64,000 bases of DNA from Heliopora coerulea (GCA_030142905.1 JASJOG010000003.1:2664001-2728000); one strand, 5' to 3'; positions 1-10,270 are shown, numbered from the stretch's first letter. Notes: generated from the letters alone by a model not told the origin. Made by a program: numbers and translations.

Positions 1-1034
1 AAAACCTCAGAATTCTTGTACTTCATGGCCTAAACTATCCAGAGTATGAATTAGCAGCTCACACTTCACAATTTGTGAAGCATTTGCAGTCTCTTGCAAA
101 GCACAATTTGAGTGAAAAACGAAAAAATGCAACGCATAAAAAGTAAAAAAAAAAGCCCCTTTATCATTTTAAATCTTTTGTCTTTTTCATATTTACTCCA
201 GTAAGGTGGCCTGTGACAGAGATAAGCTGACCTAGTTGCCAGATTTGACAAATTAAAATTGGCTACACCACAGGTTTTACATACACAGGAAATAGTGAGT
301 GAGAGATTAGAACAGGAACTTTGCTATTTCCATTGCACATCTGCACATTGTATTTTGCAAGTTGCAAAGACATTTCCAAATTTCCAAACTGAAAACTTAA
401 CAACAAAATCATGATAGCCAAGTTCAACCAAAAAGCACAGTAAAGAGCTTCAACTACATGCAAAAACATGCAATAATCATAGAAATAAACCTGTTTGTAA
501 GCATAAATAATCTTTTAGTAACACTACACAAACTAAATACTGCTCATAGTTAAGTAATGCAATCAGTAAAACATTAAAAATTGTCTAAGCCACCAGGTGG
601 GTTGATTTACATCCCAACTTTTTTTATGAAGCTGTTTTGACTCCATAATTTGTACCCAGATATCAGTGATTACATGTAACCCTTTCGCTCCCGATTATAC
701 ACATGTGTGCGATTTAATAAATACAAATTGGATTCATAATCAGATTTCAATTGGTTTTCAAAAGAACTTTGAATTGATTGAATAATCTAAAATTTCTTTA
801 GAAAAATCTGGGATCTAAAGGGTTAACTACATGAAAGTCTATAACCAAACTCATAAAACAATTATATACAGTAATGTTTCCAACAATGGTAAAATTCAAG
901 GTCATGCTGTTAAGTATCTTAAAAAAATTGAAAAATTCAACAGATTCCATAGTGTCTAGGGCTCCCCAGTTGTGATATGCTGAGATATAATTGTACCCAA
1001 AAACATTATAATACCACAGTAAGGGCCAACTGAT
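1..1034. other. AT-rich DNA, no gene seen
   Basis: No reading frame here has splice signals or motifs that I can support. The only open frames are short and compositionally biased. It may be intron or downstream sequence of the minus-strand gene whose exons lie at 1876-3604, but no exon of it was found here. Confidence 0.4.
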
Positions 1035-1462
1035 CAGTGGCGTAGCCAGACCTGGGCCTACCTGGGCCCAGGCCTGGGTATCAGCTACGAACATGGGTGT
1101 TTCCCAAAATATATTTGGCATATTCAACTGAAAAATACACTTGACAAATTTTGAATAATTTGGTCCATGAATGGAATTTCTTTGTGCAACTTTTTCTCCC
1201 ATGCTAAAAATTTGTGCAATTTGGTGTCATCAATGAGATATCTTGTGGTTTTAAAAGTAATTTGGAGGATCTGTACGATTGAAGCCTTTGAATCCAGCTC
1301 GGTGCCACAGCCTAAAAAACAGGAATAGTGCCCTCATAATGCAAGAAATAGCCTTTCAGAGACCCAAGAATTCAAACATTTTCCAAGGGAGCATGCCCCA
1401 GATCCCCCTAATTAGAATGCTTCCTAGGCCTGGGCATCACAGATTCTCTGGCTACGCCACTG
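1035..1462. mobile_element. hAT-type MITE, 428 bp
   Basis: The termini are inverted repeats beginning CAGTGGCGTAGCCAGA on the left, matched by TCTGGCTACGCCACTG on the right. The element is flanked by a perfect 8-bp direct repeat, CAACTGAT, at 1027-1034 and 1463-1470. An 8-bp target duplication with CAG-type ends is the signature of hAT transposons. There is no transposase inside, so it is a non-autonomous copy. It sits downstream of exon 4 of the minus-strand gene. Confidence 0.85.
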
Positions 1463-1875
1463 CAACTGATGGTCACAAATGGTTACTTGATAAGCATCAT
1501 AACTGTTTCCCAACATGAAAAAGGTGAGCCCTTAATATTTTTTGAAACTTGATATTTCAAATGCCACTTAAACCAAATTGTTGCTTTCCCAATACCAAGA
1601 TATGAACTGGTTTTTGTACACATAATTCATTCAATATTAGGAACAAGAAATCAAATAAATTAAAAAACTATAGAAGTATTGCCATCATAAAAAGCTTCAC
1701 AACCTATCTTTTTGCATGAAAACAAATAATTAAGATGATATTTATTTTCAAATTTGACAAAAACTGTTGCTTACTTAGAAAAGGCCTTTTGTTGCTTGTC
1801 TACATTTGAAAACTTGTTTAGACCTCATGTAAATATAATAATCTAATCACAATTTCATGGCAAAATAGTTCTTAC
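1463..1875. other. AT-rich DNA, nothing recognised
   Basis: No coding signal or repeat structure was recognised between the MITE and the microexon candidate of the minus-strand gene. Confidence 0.4.
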
Positions 1876-1889
1876 CAGATGAGGAAGGC
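1876..1889 (-). CDS. Minus-strand gene, candidate microexon 4
   Basis: This is a 14-base candidate. On the minus strand it is preceded by a pyrimidine/adenine-mixed stretch ending CACCAG and followed by a good donor, GTAAGAAC. Joined to the exon at 2062-2100 it keeps frame and continues ..TPRKR with PSSSG, leaving phase 1. Such a short exon is hard to prove. A longer exon reading MFDANKFTHFTRPSSSG would use the same donor but has no upstream acceptor AG. RNA evidence would decide. Confidence 0.35.
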
Positions 1890-2061
1890 CTGGTGAAGTG
1901 TGTGAATTTGTTTGCATCAAACATGGGTATATAAAAAAAATACAAAGAAAAATTGTACAGTGAGGTATTAATTTTGATTTCATACAGAGATATAAACACT
2001 GTACTGTACCTGTAAGCACAAAAATCAATAGTAATACAGTATGAAATTGAAGTCTGTTAAC

Positions 2062-2100
2062 CTTTTACGTGGAGTTGATGGCTGTGAACCAACTTCTAAT
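2062..2100 (-). CDS. Minus-strand gene, exon 3
   Basis: The 39-base exon has a strong minus-strand acceptor (CTACTCTTTCTGTAG) and a donor GTTAAC. It completes the Arg codon split by the previous exon and reads RLEVGSQPSTPRK before a second split Arg. Frame is kept with both neighbours (phase 2 in, phase 2 out). The Ser/Pro-rich character suggests an unstructured linker. Protein family not recognised. Confidence 0.6.
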
Positions 2101-2407
2101 CTACAGAAAGAGTAGGAAAACGTAAGAAAATAATTGATTGAAATGACATTACAGGACCAAAATTGTTTAGTACAGGTTGGGGCATTGGGAAGTCTGAAAC
2201 ATTTATGGGTGACTAACGTTTTTATAATATACCTGTAAACAGTACTTCATGAACCAAAAGATATTGGAAATATACTGAATTTTGGTATTGTTTGCAGTTT
2301 TCAGCATGCAGATTAGCAGATAAGGTTCTTGTCACAATCTTTCTTCATACATATGGCAAATCATGCCATTCAACATGGTTTAGTGGTTGTTTAAAAGTTT
2401 AATTATG

Positions 2408-3098
2408 CAGTGGTGTAGGAAGCTAGTTGAACTTAGGGTGGCCTAGAACAAAATTTTAGTTCAGGGTGGGCATTTTTATGTAGATGCTTTCATTGCCTAT
2501 ATTGTTGACAATACTGGGACAAGCACAATTTGCATTTAGGAGAAAGGAATGTTGCTATGGATTACTAATTTATGAAATAAAATAATGAATACAATTATAA
2601 AATGTCATGGCTTTTTCAGTCTTTCTGAATAATACTACAAGTGACCATACCTTAATCTCCACACAACTTTAAATTACAGTATAGTATCAACCATCACTAA
2701 AACTATGTGCAGTACATTAGATTTACAAGTATTTTCTATTTTAATTTTGAAATGCAACTATATGTGATGAAAAAACTAGAAAAGACTCTGTATAGTGTCA
2801 CCATATCTCTTTTTAAGGAGGCTGAATGATATCATGACTCCCCTTAATATAAATGTCAGGGGGGCAGCAGCCCCTATCAGTAGCATAACGGACTATGGTC
2901 AGGGTTAGAGCAACGTCTAAGGGCCCCCGACCTCTAACTGGTCCCTGATGACTCTGTAAAGATAATTGAGATTAAAGTTTTGAAATATATGTTTATACTA
3001 AGGGGGGTGATGGAGGCCCCCAAATGAAAATCTCCTAAGGGCCACTAGTAGTTCTGTTCCACCACTGGCCCCTATGTCCCCTGCTTCCTACGCCACTG
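2408..3098. mobile_element. hAT-type MITE, 691 bp
   Basis: The ends are inverted (left CAGTGGTGTAGGAAGC, right GCTTCCTACGCCACTG) and flanked by a perfect 8-bp duplication, TAATTATG, at 2400-2407 and 3099-3106. The 5 terminal bases agree with the MITE at 1035. There is no transposase. It lies in the intron between exons 2 and 3 of the minus-strand gene. Confidence 0.85.
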
Positions 3099-3192
3099 TA
3101 ATTATGAACCAAGACAACACATTTGTATCCCTTGCTCCACCAGGCAACCGAACGATTGGGTGCTCACATCCCGGGCTATAAATTAGTGATTA

Positions 3193-3215
3193 CAAATCCG
3201 CATTTTGCGGATTTG
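3193..3215. repeat. Short perfect hairpin
   Basis: A 10-bp stem with a 3-base loop (CAAATCCGCA / TGCGGATTTG) is followed by two tandem copies of a TTGCAAAATTTT-like word. It lies in an intron of the minus-strand gene. No function is assigned. Confidence 0.5.
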
Positions 3216-3403
3216 CAAAATTTTTTGCAAAATTTTTTAAGTCTGTGAGCTTAAATACATGCAACATTAACCAGCAAACGTTTTCAAGTACACGTAAACA
3301 TTCCTCTCATGGAATTAGCTTACTCTCCGTCAGGGACTTTTAAAATCATGAAATTTACGGAGCACTGAAGTCAAGATGAATCAGAATAGAAACGTAGTGA
3401 TAC

Positions 3404-3439
3404 CTGTCTAATTCTTTTACTTCATCGTCAAAGATTGCA
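3404..3439 (-). CDS. Minus-strand gene, exon 2
   Basis: The 36-base exon has the acceptor TTTGCTTATTTAG and donor GTATCA on the minus strand. It completes a Ser codon split by exon 1 and reads SAIFDDEVKELD, then half an Arg codon. It is strongly acidic and probably helical. Phase 2 in and phase 2 out fits both neighbours exactly, which is the main reason to trust it. Confidence 0.65.
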
Positions 3440-3530
3440 CTAAATAAGCAAATGAAAATACCATAAACTGTACAACAGTCAATATATTAAAGTTGTTTCC
3501 AAAGTCGATGACCAAACATTTCGACAGTAC

Positions 3531-3604
3531 CTTTCCTCTTTGTCTGCCAATTGTTTCAGCAGCAGATCTAAAGTCGATCTTGCTTGAGTGATACTCCCAG
3601 CCAT
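3531..3604 (-). CDS. Minus-strand gene of unknown identity, first coding exon
   Basis: The ATG at 3604 opens a 74-base exon reading MAGSITQARSTLDLLLKQL and then ADKEE, followed by the donor GTACTG. Joined to the next two exons it gives a short N-terminal helix rich in Leu and acidic residues, followed by a Ser/Pro-rich tail. I do not recognise the family. The chain of exons that agree in phase, with proper acceptors and donors, argues for a real gene rather than chance. It is divergent from the OTUD4-like gene at 11581, and the two are separated by about 8 kb of transposon DNA. The rest of the gene lies left of the window or was not found. Confidence 0.65.
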
Positions 3605-3776
3605 TGCACTGTTTTCAATTGAAATTCATTTACGATCCCAATTAACTCCCATTCATGGATATACCGAATTATATATCAACCAATATAATATCATTCAAAT
3701 GAAAAAGGTCTCATTTGGAGTGGGCAACTGGTACTAATCATAAGTACAAATTTGGCGGCCATTTTGTAAGAAAAGC

Positions 3777-3838
3777 CCGAGAACCATCCGAGAACTACCC
3801 GAGAGCTATCCGAGAGCCATCCGAGAACCATCCGAGAC
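3777..3838. repeat. Short tandem repeat, CCGAGAACCAT unit
   Basis: There are about five imperfect copies of an 11-12 base unit (CCGAGAACCAT, CCGAGAACTAC, CCGAGAGCTAT and so on). It lies about 170 bases upstream of the minus-strand gene's ATG, so inside its likely promoter or 5' leader. Confidence 0.75.
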
Positions 3839-3938
3839 AGCACTTATCATCGCTGCAATTGGTAAACACATTCCGGATTGCTACTAGTTGTTGATAAAAA
3901 TATGATGGCGAAACTTCGCGTGCGACACAGAATATGAA

Positions 3939-5805
3939 ATGACCAGCGAACTTAATTTCCATATCTGGAATGCTAACACCCAGTCATTTGCTCGGGCAAA
4001 AAGTGAAGCCAAGATGGCCGCCTATGGACGGAAGTTTTGGACGTCAGTCTCAGTCCCCTACGCGGGCTGTACGTCAGTTCCAGTCCTTTACGCGACTTTA
4101 ATTTTGTTTGGTTCAGTGAACTCAATTTACACATCTGGAATGCTAACTGGCCAATGAAAAGTGAAGCCAAGATGGCCACCCATGGAGACCAATTTTGGAC
4201 GTCAGTTTCAGTCCCATACGCAGGTTTGTACGTCAGTTTTAGTCTCCCACGCGACTTTTTACATTTTCTGACGAGTTTTCTTTGGAAATACACACAAAAC
4301 ATGTTTTCAAAATATAGAAATAAATTTAAGAATTTTAAATATATTTCGACAAAGTCAAACCGAGTTAAAGATTATATATTTTCACGAAAATAAATTACCA
4401 AACATACGAGAAACCTGATAAAATGGTCTCTAAAAGTTACTTGAAGAAACTACTAAGTGCACGTCCTTTTTTACCGTTAGTTTACCATCTTCAGACAATT
4501 TAGTACACTTCTTAGGCCACGCGGCAATAATGAATCCTTTCAAATGCTCGATTATGTAAAACTGGTCCAGTAATATTTCGTCTGAACAATTTTCCCATAG
4601 TTGGGAATATTTTCGAAGCCAAACCAAACAAAAACTAAATATTAAGGTAGTGCAAAGGACTGGAACTGACGTACAAGACCGAGAAGAGGACTGAAACTGA
4701 CGTCCAAAATTTCCCTCCATGGGTGGCCATCTTAGCTTCACTTTTTGGCCGAGTGAATGACTGAGAGTTAGCATTCCAGATATATAAATTGAGTTCACTG
4801 GTTTGGTTCGACTTCGAAAACATTCACAATCATGGAAAAAGTGCACAGACGAATTATTACTGGACCAATTTTACATATTCGAGTGTTTAAAAGGAATCAT
4901 TATTGCCATATGGCCTAAGAACTGTCCTAAATTGTCTAAAGACGGTAAACTGACGGTAACAAAAGGACGTGCACTTAGTACTTTCCTCAAGTAATTTTTC
5001 GGACCGTTTTATCAGGTTTTTCGTGAGTTTGCAAGGGCGAAGACAGCCCCCAAAAAGTTGGGGGGCTAATGGCTATGGGAAGTAACTTAGCATACAAGGC
5101 AAATAACTTACAGAAGAGTTTTTACAGGATAATGTTCCAAGTGCACCACTACATGCACGTTTTAAACATTAAAATGTCCAAAGTACTTAATCCTTTCATC
5201 ATGCAAATCCAAAAGTTCTTTTTCCTTTTTTCCTCTGTTTTTCCTCTTTCCTTTTTAGTCTGGTAGGGACCATATATTGAACAAAGTAGGCTGTCTTTTT
5301 TGCCATCGAGCTTTTATTTACGAGGAAAACCACACAAAACGCGTGTTTTCTGATGACTTGTAAATACTAGCGCAAATTTCGGGACATATCCATAGTTGCT
5401 TTTCCACAGTTTGTTTTATTGATCAATTATTACACTTTAGTCGGGGACTTTTTTTCCACTTGATGTTGCGCCACATTTCCTCCAGATGTCAAGATTCAGT
5501 AAATATGAAAGAACAAATTTTGCGTTTTTCGGCAGAAATGGGGGGCTCTGTCTCCCAACTTTAAAAGTGGTGGCTCAAACCCCCTTGCCCCCCCCCTATA
5601 TCTCCGCATCTGATTTGGTAATTTATTTTCGTGAAAATATATAACATGTAACTCGGTTTGACTTTGTCGAAATATGTTTGAAATTCTTAAACTCATTTCT
5701 ATCTTTTAAAGACATGTTTTGTGTTTATTTCCAAATAAAACTCTTTAGAAAATGTAAAAAGTCGCGTGGGAGACTAACACGTGGAAATTGAGTTCACTGG
5801 AAATG
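3939..5805. repeat. Nest of inverted and tandem repeats
   Basis: A unit containing AAGTGAAGCCAAGATGGCC and GACGTCAGTTTCAGTCC occurs twice in direct orientation (about 3952-4118 and 4118-4256) and once inverted (about 4640-4800). Flanking DNA at 4425-4640 reappears inverted at 4800-5022. DNA at 4085-4424 reappears inverted at 5611-5805, where about 100 bases are missing. The two right-hand parts are separated by a roughly 590-bp insert (5023-5610) with G-rich and C-rich ends. The whole is therefore a palindrome centred near 4720 whose right arm was later interrupted. No coding function is seen; short frames in the units are by-products. Confidence 0.75.
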
Positions 5806-6288
5806 ACCAGAAGGGTCACTCGAGGGTGTAAAGTGTCCTCACTTTTTTGGAGTCGTTCCCATACGCTTCGCTCGGCCTAAGTCTTCGCAACCAGCTCAAC
5901 AAGGATTTAATCTACGAAATTTGGTGTTCGCTCAGTAAAATGGCTATATCTTGAAAAGTGTTTGACGGATTTTCATTCTGCAAAGGTTGGTTGAAAAGGA
6001 AAGGTAAGTGATAATATTTCTGGTAACTATATGTTATAAAAGGATTCCCAACTGTTAAATTTAGACGTATAATATTATTTATGCGTATTTAGACGTATTA
6101 GTTTCCACAGCCAGGAAAAATAATGAACGCTATAAACAAATCAACCCATAGTTTTAAGTCTAACACAAATCGAAGTTATTTCATACATTACATAAGGAAT
6201 CTTGTTAGGAATATCAAAGCCCAGCATATGATTTTGAATAAACCCATAATAATACAGACATGAGTTATTGAAAAATATTTTTAATTTA

Positions 6289-6327
6289 GCTAACGTTTCG
6301 TTGCCAGTCCTGCAACATCTTCAGAGC
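6289..6327 (-). ncRNA. Hammerhead-like motif of a Penelope element
   Basis: The minus strand reads CUGAAGA, then a stem GUUGC...GCAAC, then GAAAC GUUAGC. That is the CUGANGA / stem II / GAAA half of a hammerhead ribozyme core. Penelope-like elements are known to carry such ribozymes in their terminal repeats. The cleavage-site strand was not verified. Confidence 0.45.
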
Positions 6328-6863
6328 AAGTGATAAATTTACAAGGTGTTCTCGACTATATAATATTCTATTTACAATGACAGGAAGTAATTAACTGAAA
6401 GACTGGTGAAAACCGGTGAATACAGTGAAACCCCGCCGTACGACCACCTCGTTAATACGACCACCCCGTTAATACGACCACCCCGTTAATACGACCACTA
6501 TTTTTTTCCCCGAATAAGAGCTAAATTTTTTTCTTATCTGAAAACCCCGTTAATACGACCACCTCGTTAATACGACCAACGACCATATTTTGATGTCCCC
6601 TACTGTTTAATACGACCACTCAACGTGTTGAGTAATGCCTTTTTTGATATCAAATTCTGATATGCGGTGTATAATTATCTTAATCAATTACACATACGGC
6701 AAATAATTAACACTTAAACGTTTTCAATACTCATTTTAATTTTTATTAAACAGATAGAACGTAATTAAATATGTTTTTGGGTCGTTTGATCGTTTGCTTG
6801 CCTTCTTTTTTCTGCCACTTTTCTCTGCTGTTCTCTTTTGGCCACATTCCATTTCGACTCTAA

Positions 6864-7849
6864 AGGCTGGTTTCCATATAACCGTAACAGCCGTAAAGAG
6901 GCCGGCGAAAGTGCTGCGGCATCGCCTGCGCCATTGCGTAGCACACTGTCGGCGGCGCCTTAAAAAGTGTTTCCATTTGAATGTGGCATTGGCGGGCAGT
7001 CGACCAAATCGCACGTCTGCTTCGAGAATTGGCGCGCAGACTTAAATTTGAAAATGGCTGCCTTGAACCGAAGGTTGTTGCTGAAGTGTCAACTTGCTGT
7101 CCTTATCAATTACTTGAATCGACGAAGGGCGAGAAAAAAGATGAAAAGAAAACACCGATTCTGGGTTCGAGAAATTTTCCTGCAACGCTGTGTACGTGGT
7201 CAGTTTCATACTCTCTTTCAGGAATTAAAACTTCATGACAGAGAATATTTCTACAGGTTAGTGGACCGTTGCTAGTTTATTACTGTTCTCATCCTCAGAG
7301 TTTTTAAGCAAAATTGAAATTGCAGATGCAAGTGAACGAAATATTAATTCGTAAAACACCACCGGGGTAAAACACCCCGTTGAGGGGGATAAAATGATAG
7401 TATACTATATATACTAAAATATGCTGCTCTTGTGATAAATAACGCGATAGTTTTGAATACAATTCATGAGAGTTTCGTTATTAATATTCGGTCCATCCCT
7501 ACTCGCCATCTTGAATCCCAAACTTGCCATAATTTTGACCTGTGGTTCTGATTGGATGGCGGCCGTCACGTGACTCACAAGGAACAATAAAGTAACGGCG
7601 CCATGTCCCCGGCACCGGCGTGAGGACGTTTCCATTAAAACTTTGATTTGCCGGCGGTGCCGTAACCGCCGGCATAGTTGAAATGAATTCAACTTTCACG
7701 GCACCGCAGACAGTGTGCCGGCGCCTGCCGCAGACACCGTGAACAAATGTTTCCATTAGAGATAAGTCCGTCGCAGGCGATGCCGCAGCACTGTCGTAGC
7801 ACTTTCGCCGGCCTCTTTACGGCTGTTACGGTTATATGGAAACTAGCCT
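6864..7849. mobile_element. PIF/Harbinger element, 986 bp, internally deleted
   Basis: The terminal inverted repeats begin AGGCTGGTTTCCATATAACC (left) and match the right end (..TATGGAAACTAGCCT). They are flanked by TAA at 6861-6863 and 7850-7852, the 3-bp duplication typical of PIF/Harbinger. GC-rich inner inverted repeats (7595-7790) resemble the left subterminal region. It retains a transposase first exon, but the DDE part is gone. It sits inside the HIRAN-like ORF. Confidence 0.8.
7054..7256 (+). pseudogene. Harbinger transposase, first-exon remnant
   Basis: It reads MAALNRRLLLKCQLAVLINY.. with a basic run, then KRKHRFWVREIFLQR and HDREYFYR. The RFWVRxIFxxR and HDxEYFxR words match the N-terminal region of PIF/Harbinger transposases. 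It ends at a donor-like AG|GTTAGT that splits the Arg codon. No downstream exon with DDE motifs is present before the right terminal repeat, so no active enzyme can be made from this copy. Confidence 0.6.
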
Positions 7850-8467
7850 TAACGGATAGGTTATTCGGGATGTCCAGCAATTTGCTCAGCAAGTCAATGT
7901 TCTTTTCCTGCCCCATAAATTTGTAAATGCATGGAATCTCCATTCCATATCCCCCGCCCCTATTGACAGCTGTTCCAATAACTTTAGCTTCTGCTTCACT
8001 GACGCTCTTTGCTAAAAAATGGCGAACTATCCAATTTCCATGATTTGTAGAAGCTAGTGCCCTTGGAATGTGACCAACTACATCTCCTTCCTTAATCACC
8101 GCAGTAGCGTTCTTGTCTTGTTCATTGTCGTGTTCGTGATTTAGTTCAAGAACTTCATCAATCTTGATTCCCCAGTATTCTTTGTAAAAATGATATCCCC
8201 TTATCCAAGAAGGAACTTCGATTACTTTTGTGCTAGAAATATTTTCCATCGGGCCAGACATGACTCCTTCGACGTTACCGGCGGAAATACGAGTGTATGC
8301 ACGCGCAGGGTATGAAAAGCGCCGAATCTGTCATCGGTCCATATTTCACACTTTTCTAATTTAATCAGTGCAAAATTTTCACGCATGTCTCGAGGATTTT
8401 CCTGAATTATTACCTTTTGTCGGAACGGACTTCGCAGCTTTGTGTATAAGCACTTTGACCAGTCATC

Positions 8468-8662
8468 ATGTCCTCAAATTGTAAGCGAAAACGGCAGGCA
8501 ATATCCTCAATGCAGGATGCCTTGGATTTTCTCGATAAGAAAGGAAATTCAAAAAAAGCAAATGAGCTCGCCAGAGTAATCTGCCAAGCTCAAACCGATT
8601 GGCTTTAGTGTCGGAAAAACCAACGGAAGCTTACAGATTTTTTTAAACCTAAAGAAATTTAA
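8468..8662 (+). pseudogene. Tigger/pogo-like transposase remnant
   Basis: It opens MSSNCKRKRQAISSMQDALD and after 46 codons meets a TAG. The same frame then continues to RKLTDFFKPKEI and a TAA. A KRKR..AIS start and a DFFKP tail resemble the two ends of pogo/Tigger transposases, so this looks like an internal deletion that fused the ends and lost the DDE domain. It is 206 bases from the divergent HIRAN-like ORF. Confidence 0.45.
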
Positions 8663-8765
8663 ATAACTAATATAGGGGCTTATTATCAAGGTTATTCATC
8701 TCATTTGGTTAATTTTGTTGAGTTGTGTTCAGTTAATAAAATTTATTTGTGGATTCTTGGCTATG

Positions 8766-9010
8766 ATTTTCCGGGCGGAAAGCGTAATCGTAATAAAAAG
8801 ATCAGAGCCCAGCTCAGAATTCCAAAGTGTATCGCCTTAATGAAATAGGCAAGTCAAAAAGTTTTATAACATGTTTACTGACGTTTCGTTGCCGCGTGCA
8901 ACATCTTCAGAGTGTAGGTTTACAGGGATGAGAAAAAAACTATATATATGAATCTATAATTACATATTGGAATAATTAGACGGCTAATTTTGTGGTTTTG
9001 GCGTTATACT
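8766..9010 (-). mobile_element. Penelope-type terminal fragment
   Basis: A segment starting GATTTTCCGGGCGGAAAGCG is closely repeated at 18076-18185. Here it continues into a hammerhead-like motif at 8878-8913. It lies inside the Tigger-like element, so it inserted later. No coding part is present. Confidence 0.5.
8878..8913 (-). ncRNA. Hammerhead-like motif
   Basis: The minus strand reads CUGAAGA, a stem UUGC...GCAA and GAAACGUCA, the same layout as the motif at 6289. It belongs to the Penelope-type fragment around it. Confidence 0.4.
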
Positions 9011-9285
9011 AATTGAAATCTGACTCCGTTTGCCATGACTTCATTTAAAAAAAAACATTTGTTACGTATCTGGTCCACCCCCCCTTAATACGACCACCCC
9101 GTTAATACGACCAAATTTTTTCGGCCCAACGGTGGTCGTATTAACGGGGTTCCACTATAATTAAGCGTGCGATAACTCTAATATAAATAACAATGCCCAG
9201 CAGATTGTGCGAAGTATCGCCATGTGTAAACATTAACAATTGCTTAAACAAAGAAGGCTAGAAGAGTTTAAAACATATTTATTGA

Positions 9286-9320
9286 CTGACGTTTCGTCGC
9301 TACAAGCAACATCTTCAGAG
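9286..9320 (-). ncRNA. Hammerhead-like motif
   Basis: The minus strand reads CUGAAGA UGUUGCUUGUAGCGAC GAAACGUCAG. The stem II pairing is GUUGC/GCGAC with wobble. It sits in a roughly 290-bp Penelope-type piece (about 9170-9456) that interrupts the left arm of the palindrome. Confidence 0.4.
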
Positions 9321-9544
9321 TGGAGATCAAGGATTACAACGAGATATATTTATATTAAACAAACAGTATCGAATGACAATTAAGATGATATATTTACAAC
9401 AGTAACGGAAATTGACGGGAGACAGCAGTAAGGTGTTATCAGAAAAGGGAAAGAGGCATGCGATAAAGTTTATGCGTGAGTGAATCCAGGTGTGTATGCG
9501 TCAGAAAAACATATAACAAAGAAAAAATTAACAGTTAGAACAAG

Positions 9545-9785
9545 GTTAAAGGAAGGGAACTGATCTTGGCGTTGAGCGAAGGATTTATCTTATTAATAAG
9601 TAGACTCTCTCTGAGAAGGAGTTCAAAATTAGAAGAAGATGAGCTTAGAATAGAAAAGTCAGTCAAAGAAACAGGGTGGCCAGTCTGTTTGTGGTGTGTG
9701 AAAACAGTAGATAAAGTGAGGAATTCTAAGGCGCGGGGGGTCCAGTGTAGATAGCTTCGATAAAACAGCGGCGTTCTTAAGGTTA
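9545..9785 (-). pseudogene. Penelope endonuclease C-terminal relic (left arm copy)
   Basis: The reverse complement of this stretch matches the relic at 10293-10547 almost base for base, including the segment that encodes the RESLLINKINPSLN-like tail of Penelope-like proteins. A one-base difference breaks the frame near 9745. The plus-strand 62-codon frame here is the shadow of that coding strand. Confidence 0.45.
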
Positions 9786-9811
9786 TACACTATCTAAAAG
9801 ATAGAAAAAAA

Positions 9812-9849
9812 GCTTCTCGACGTTTCGAGCAAAGGCCCTTCGTCAGGAG
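9812..9849 (-). ncRNA. Hammerhead-like motif, CUGACGA type
   Basis: The minus strand reads CUGACGA AGGGCCUUUGCUC GAAACGUCGAGAAGC. It mirrors the motif at 10234-10270 across the palindrome centre. The stem II here (GGGC/GCUC) is weaker than in the CUGAAGA copies. Confidence 0.35.
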
Positions 9850-9893
9850 ATTAGTAGCATGGAATACAAAAACACGTGGGCTTTTATAGTAAA

Positions 9894-10189
9894 ACTAAAA
9901 AAGTGTGTCACGTGACAAAAATGAACCAATAGAATGAATGTGGTCAAAACAAACACAAAACAATGAAAGGAAAAAGCACATGACAAATTATATGTGAAAC
10001 TAGAGAGCAAAAAGGCGAAAAATAAAGCGTGGATAGAAAATAATAATGTGGGGTAGCGAAGGAAGGTGAGATGATGAAATACAGTAGAGTGCTAAATGTA
10101 AGAAAATCGCTCGTTGATACCATGAGGGTGGAGTGTTCCAAGTTCAGAAATGGGACGCATTTCCTGACTTTTGCGGCTATCATTGCTAC
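9894..10189. other. Unpaired centre of the large palindrome
   Basis: About 296 bases have no counterpart in either arm. They are A-rich with a GTCACGTGAC near-palindrome at the left. No gene, terminal repeat or target duplication was seen. Confidence 0.5.
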
Positions 10190-10233
10190 CGGAAAATAAA
10201 AGCCCACGTGTTTTTGTATTCCATGCTACTAAT

Positions 10234-10270
10234 CTCCTGACGAAGGGCCTTCGTTCGAAACGTCGAGAAG
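10234..10270 (+). ncRNA. Hammerhead-like motif, CUGACGA type
   Basis: It reads CUGACGA AGGGCCUUCGUUC GAAACGUCGAGAAG on the plus strand, upstream of the Penelope endonuclease relic at 10293. It is the mirror copy of the motif at 9812. Confidence 0.35.

Larger units (their letters stand above)
6736..8261 (-). pseudogene. HIRAN-like ORF interrupted by a transposon
   Basis: The ORF starts at 8261 (MSGPMENISSTKVIEVPSWI..). Around residues 40-70 it carries a HIRAN-type signature: HEHDNEQDKNATAVIKEGD, then VVGHIPRAL. HIRAN domains bind DNA 3' ends in HLTF/Rad5 proteins; stand-alone copies occur next to mobile elements. The coding frame runs to 7850, where a 986-bp Harbinger element is inserted. It resumes in the same frame at 6863 (VEMECGQKRTAEKSGRKKKA..) and ends at 6736 with a Lys-rich tail that could be a nuclear localisation signal. 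Removing the insertion and one TAA copy leaves a single frame. The ORF is divergent from the transposase remnant at 8468. It may be an accessory protein of the transposon or a captured host domain. Confidence 0.65.
6423..9157. mobile_element. Tigger/pogo-like DNA transposon, 2.7 kb, nested
   Basis: It starts CAGTGAAACCCCG after a TA, and its right end reads CGGGGTTCCACTA before a TA, so the TA target duplication typical of pogo/Tigger elements is present. Subterminal repeats of GTTAATACGACCACC lie just inside both ends (6445-6620 and 9085-9145). Outside the TA sites the host sequence rejoins the palindrome (GGTGAA | TA | ATTAAG), which confirms both boundaries. Inside are a transposase remnant (8468-8662, plus), a HIRAN-like ORF (minus), a PIF/Harbinger insertion and a Penelope-type fragment (from about 8766). 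Confidence 0.75.

Noticed and set aside
3973..4846. Frames with recurring SEAKMA / WTSVSVP words
   Set aside because: They are by-products of the tandem and inverted repeat unit, present in both orientations.
7499..7756. GC-rich frames inside the Harbinger element
   Set aside because: They come from its inner inverted repeats; no transposase motif.
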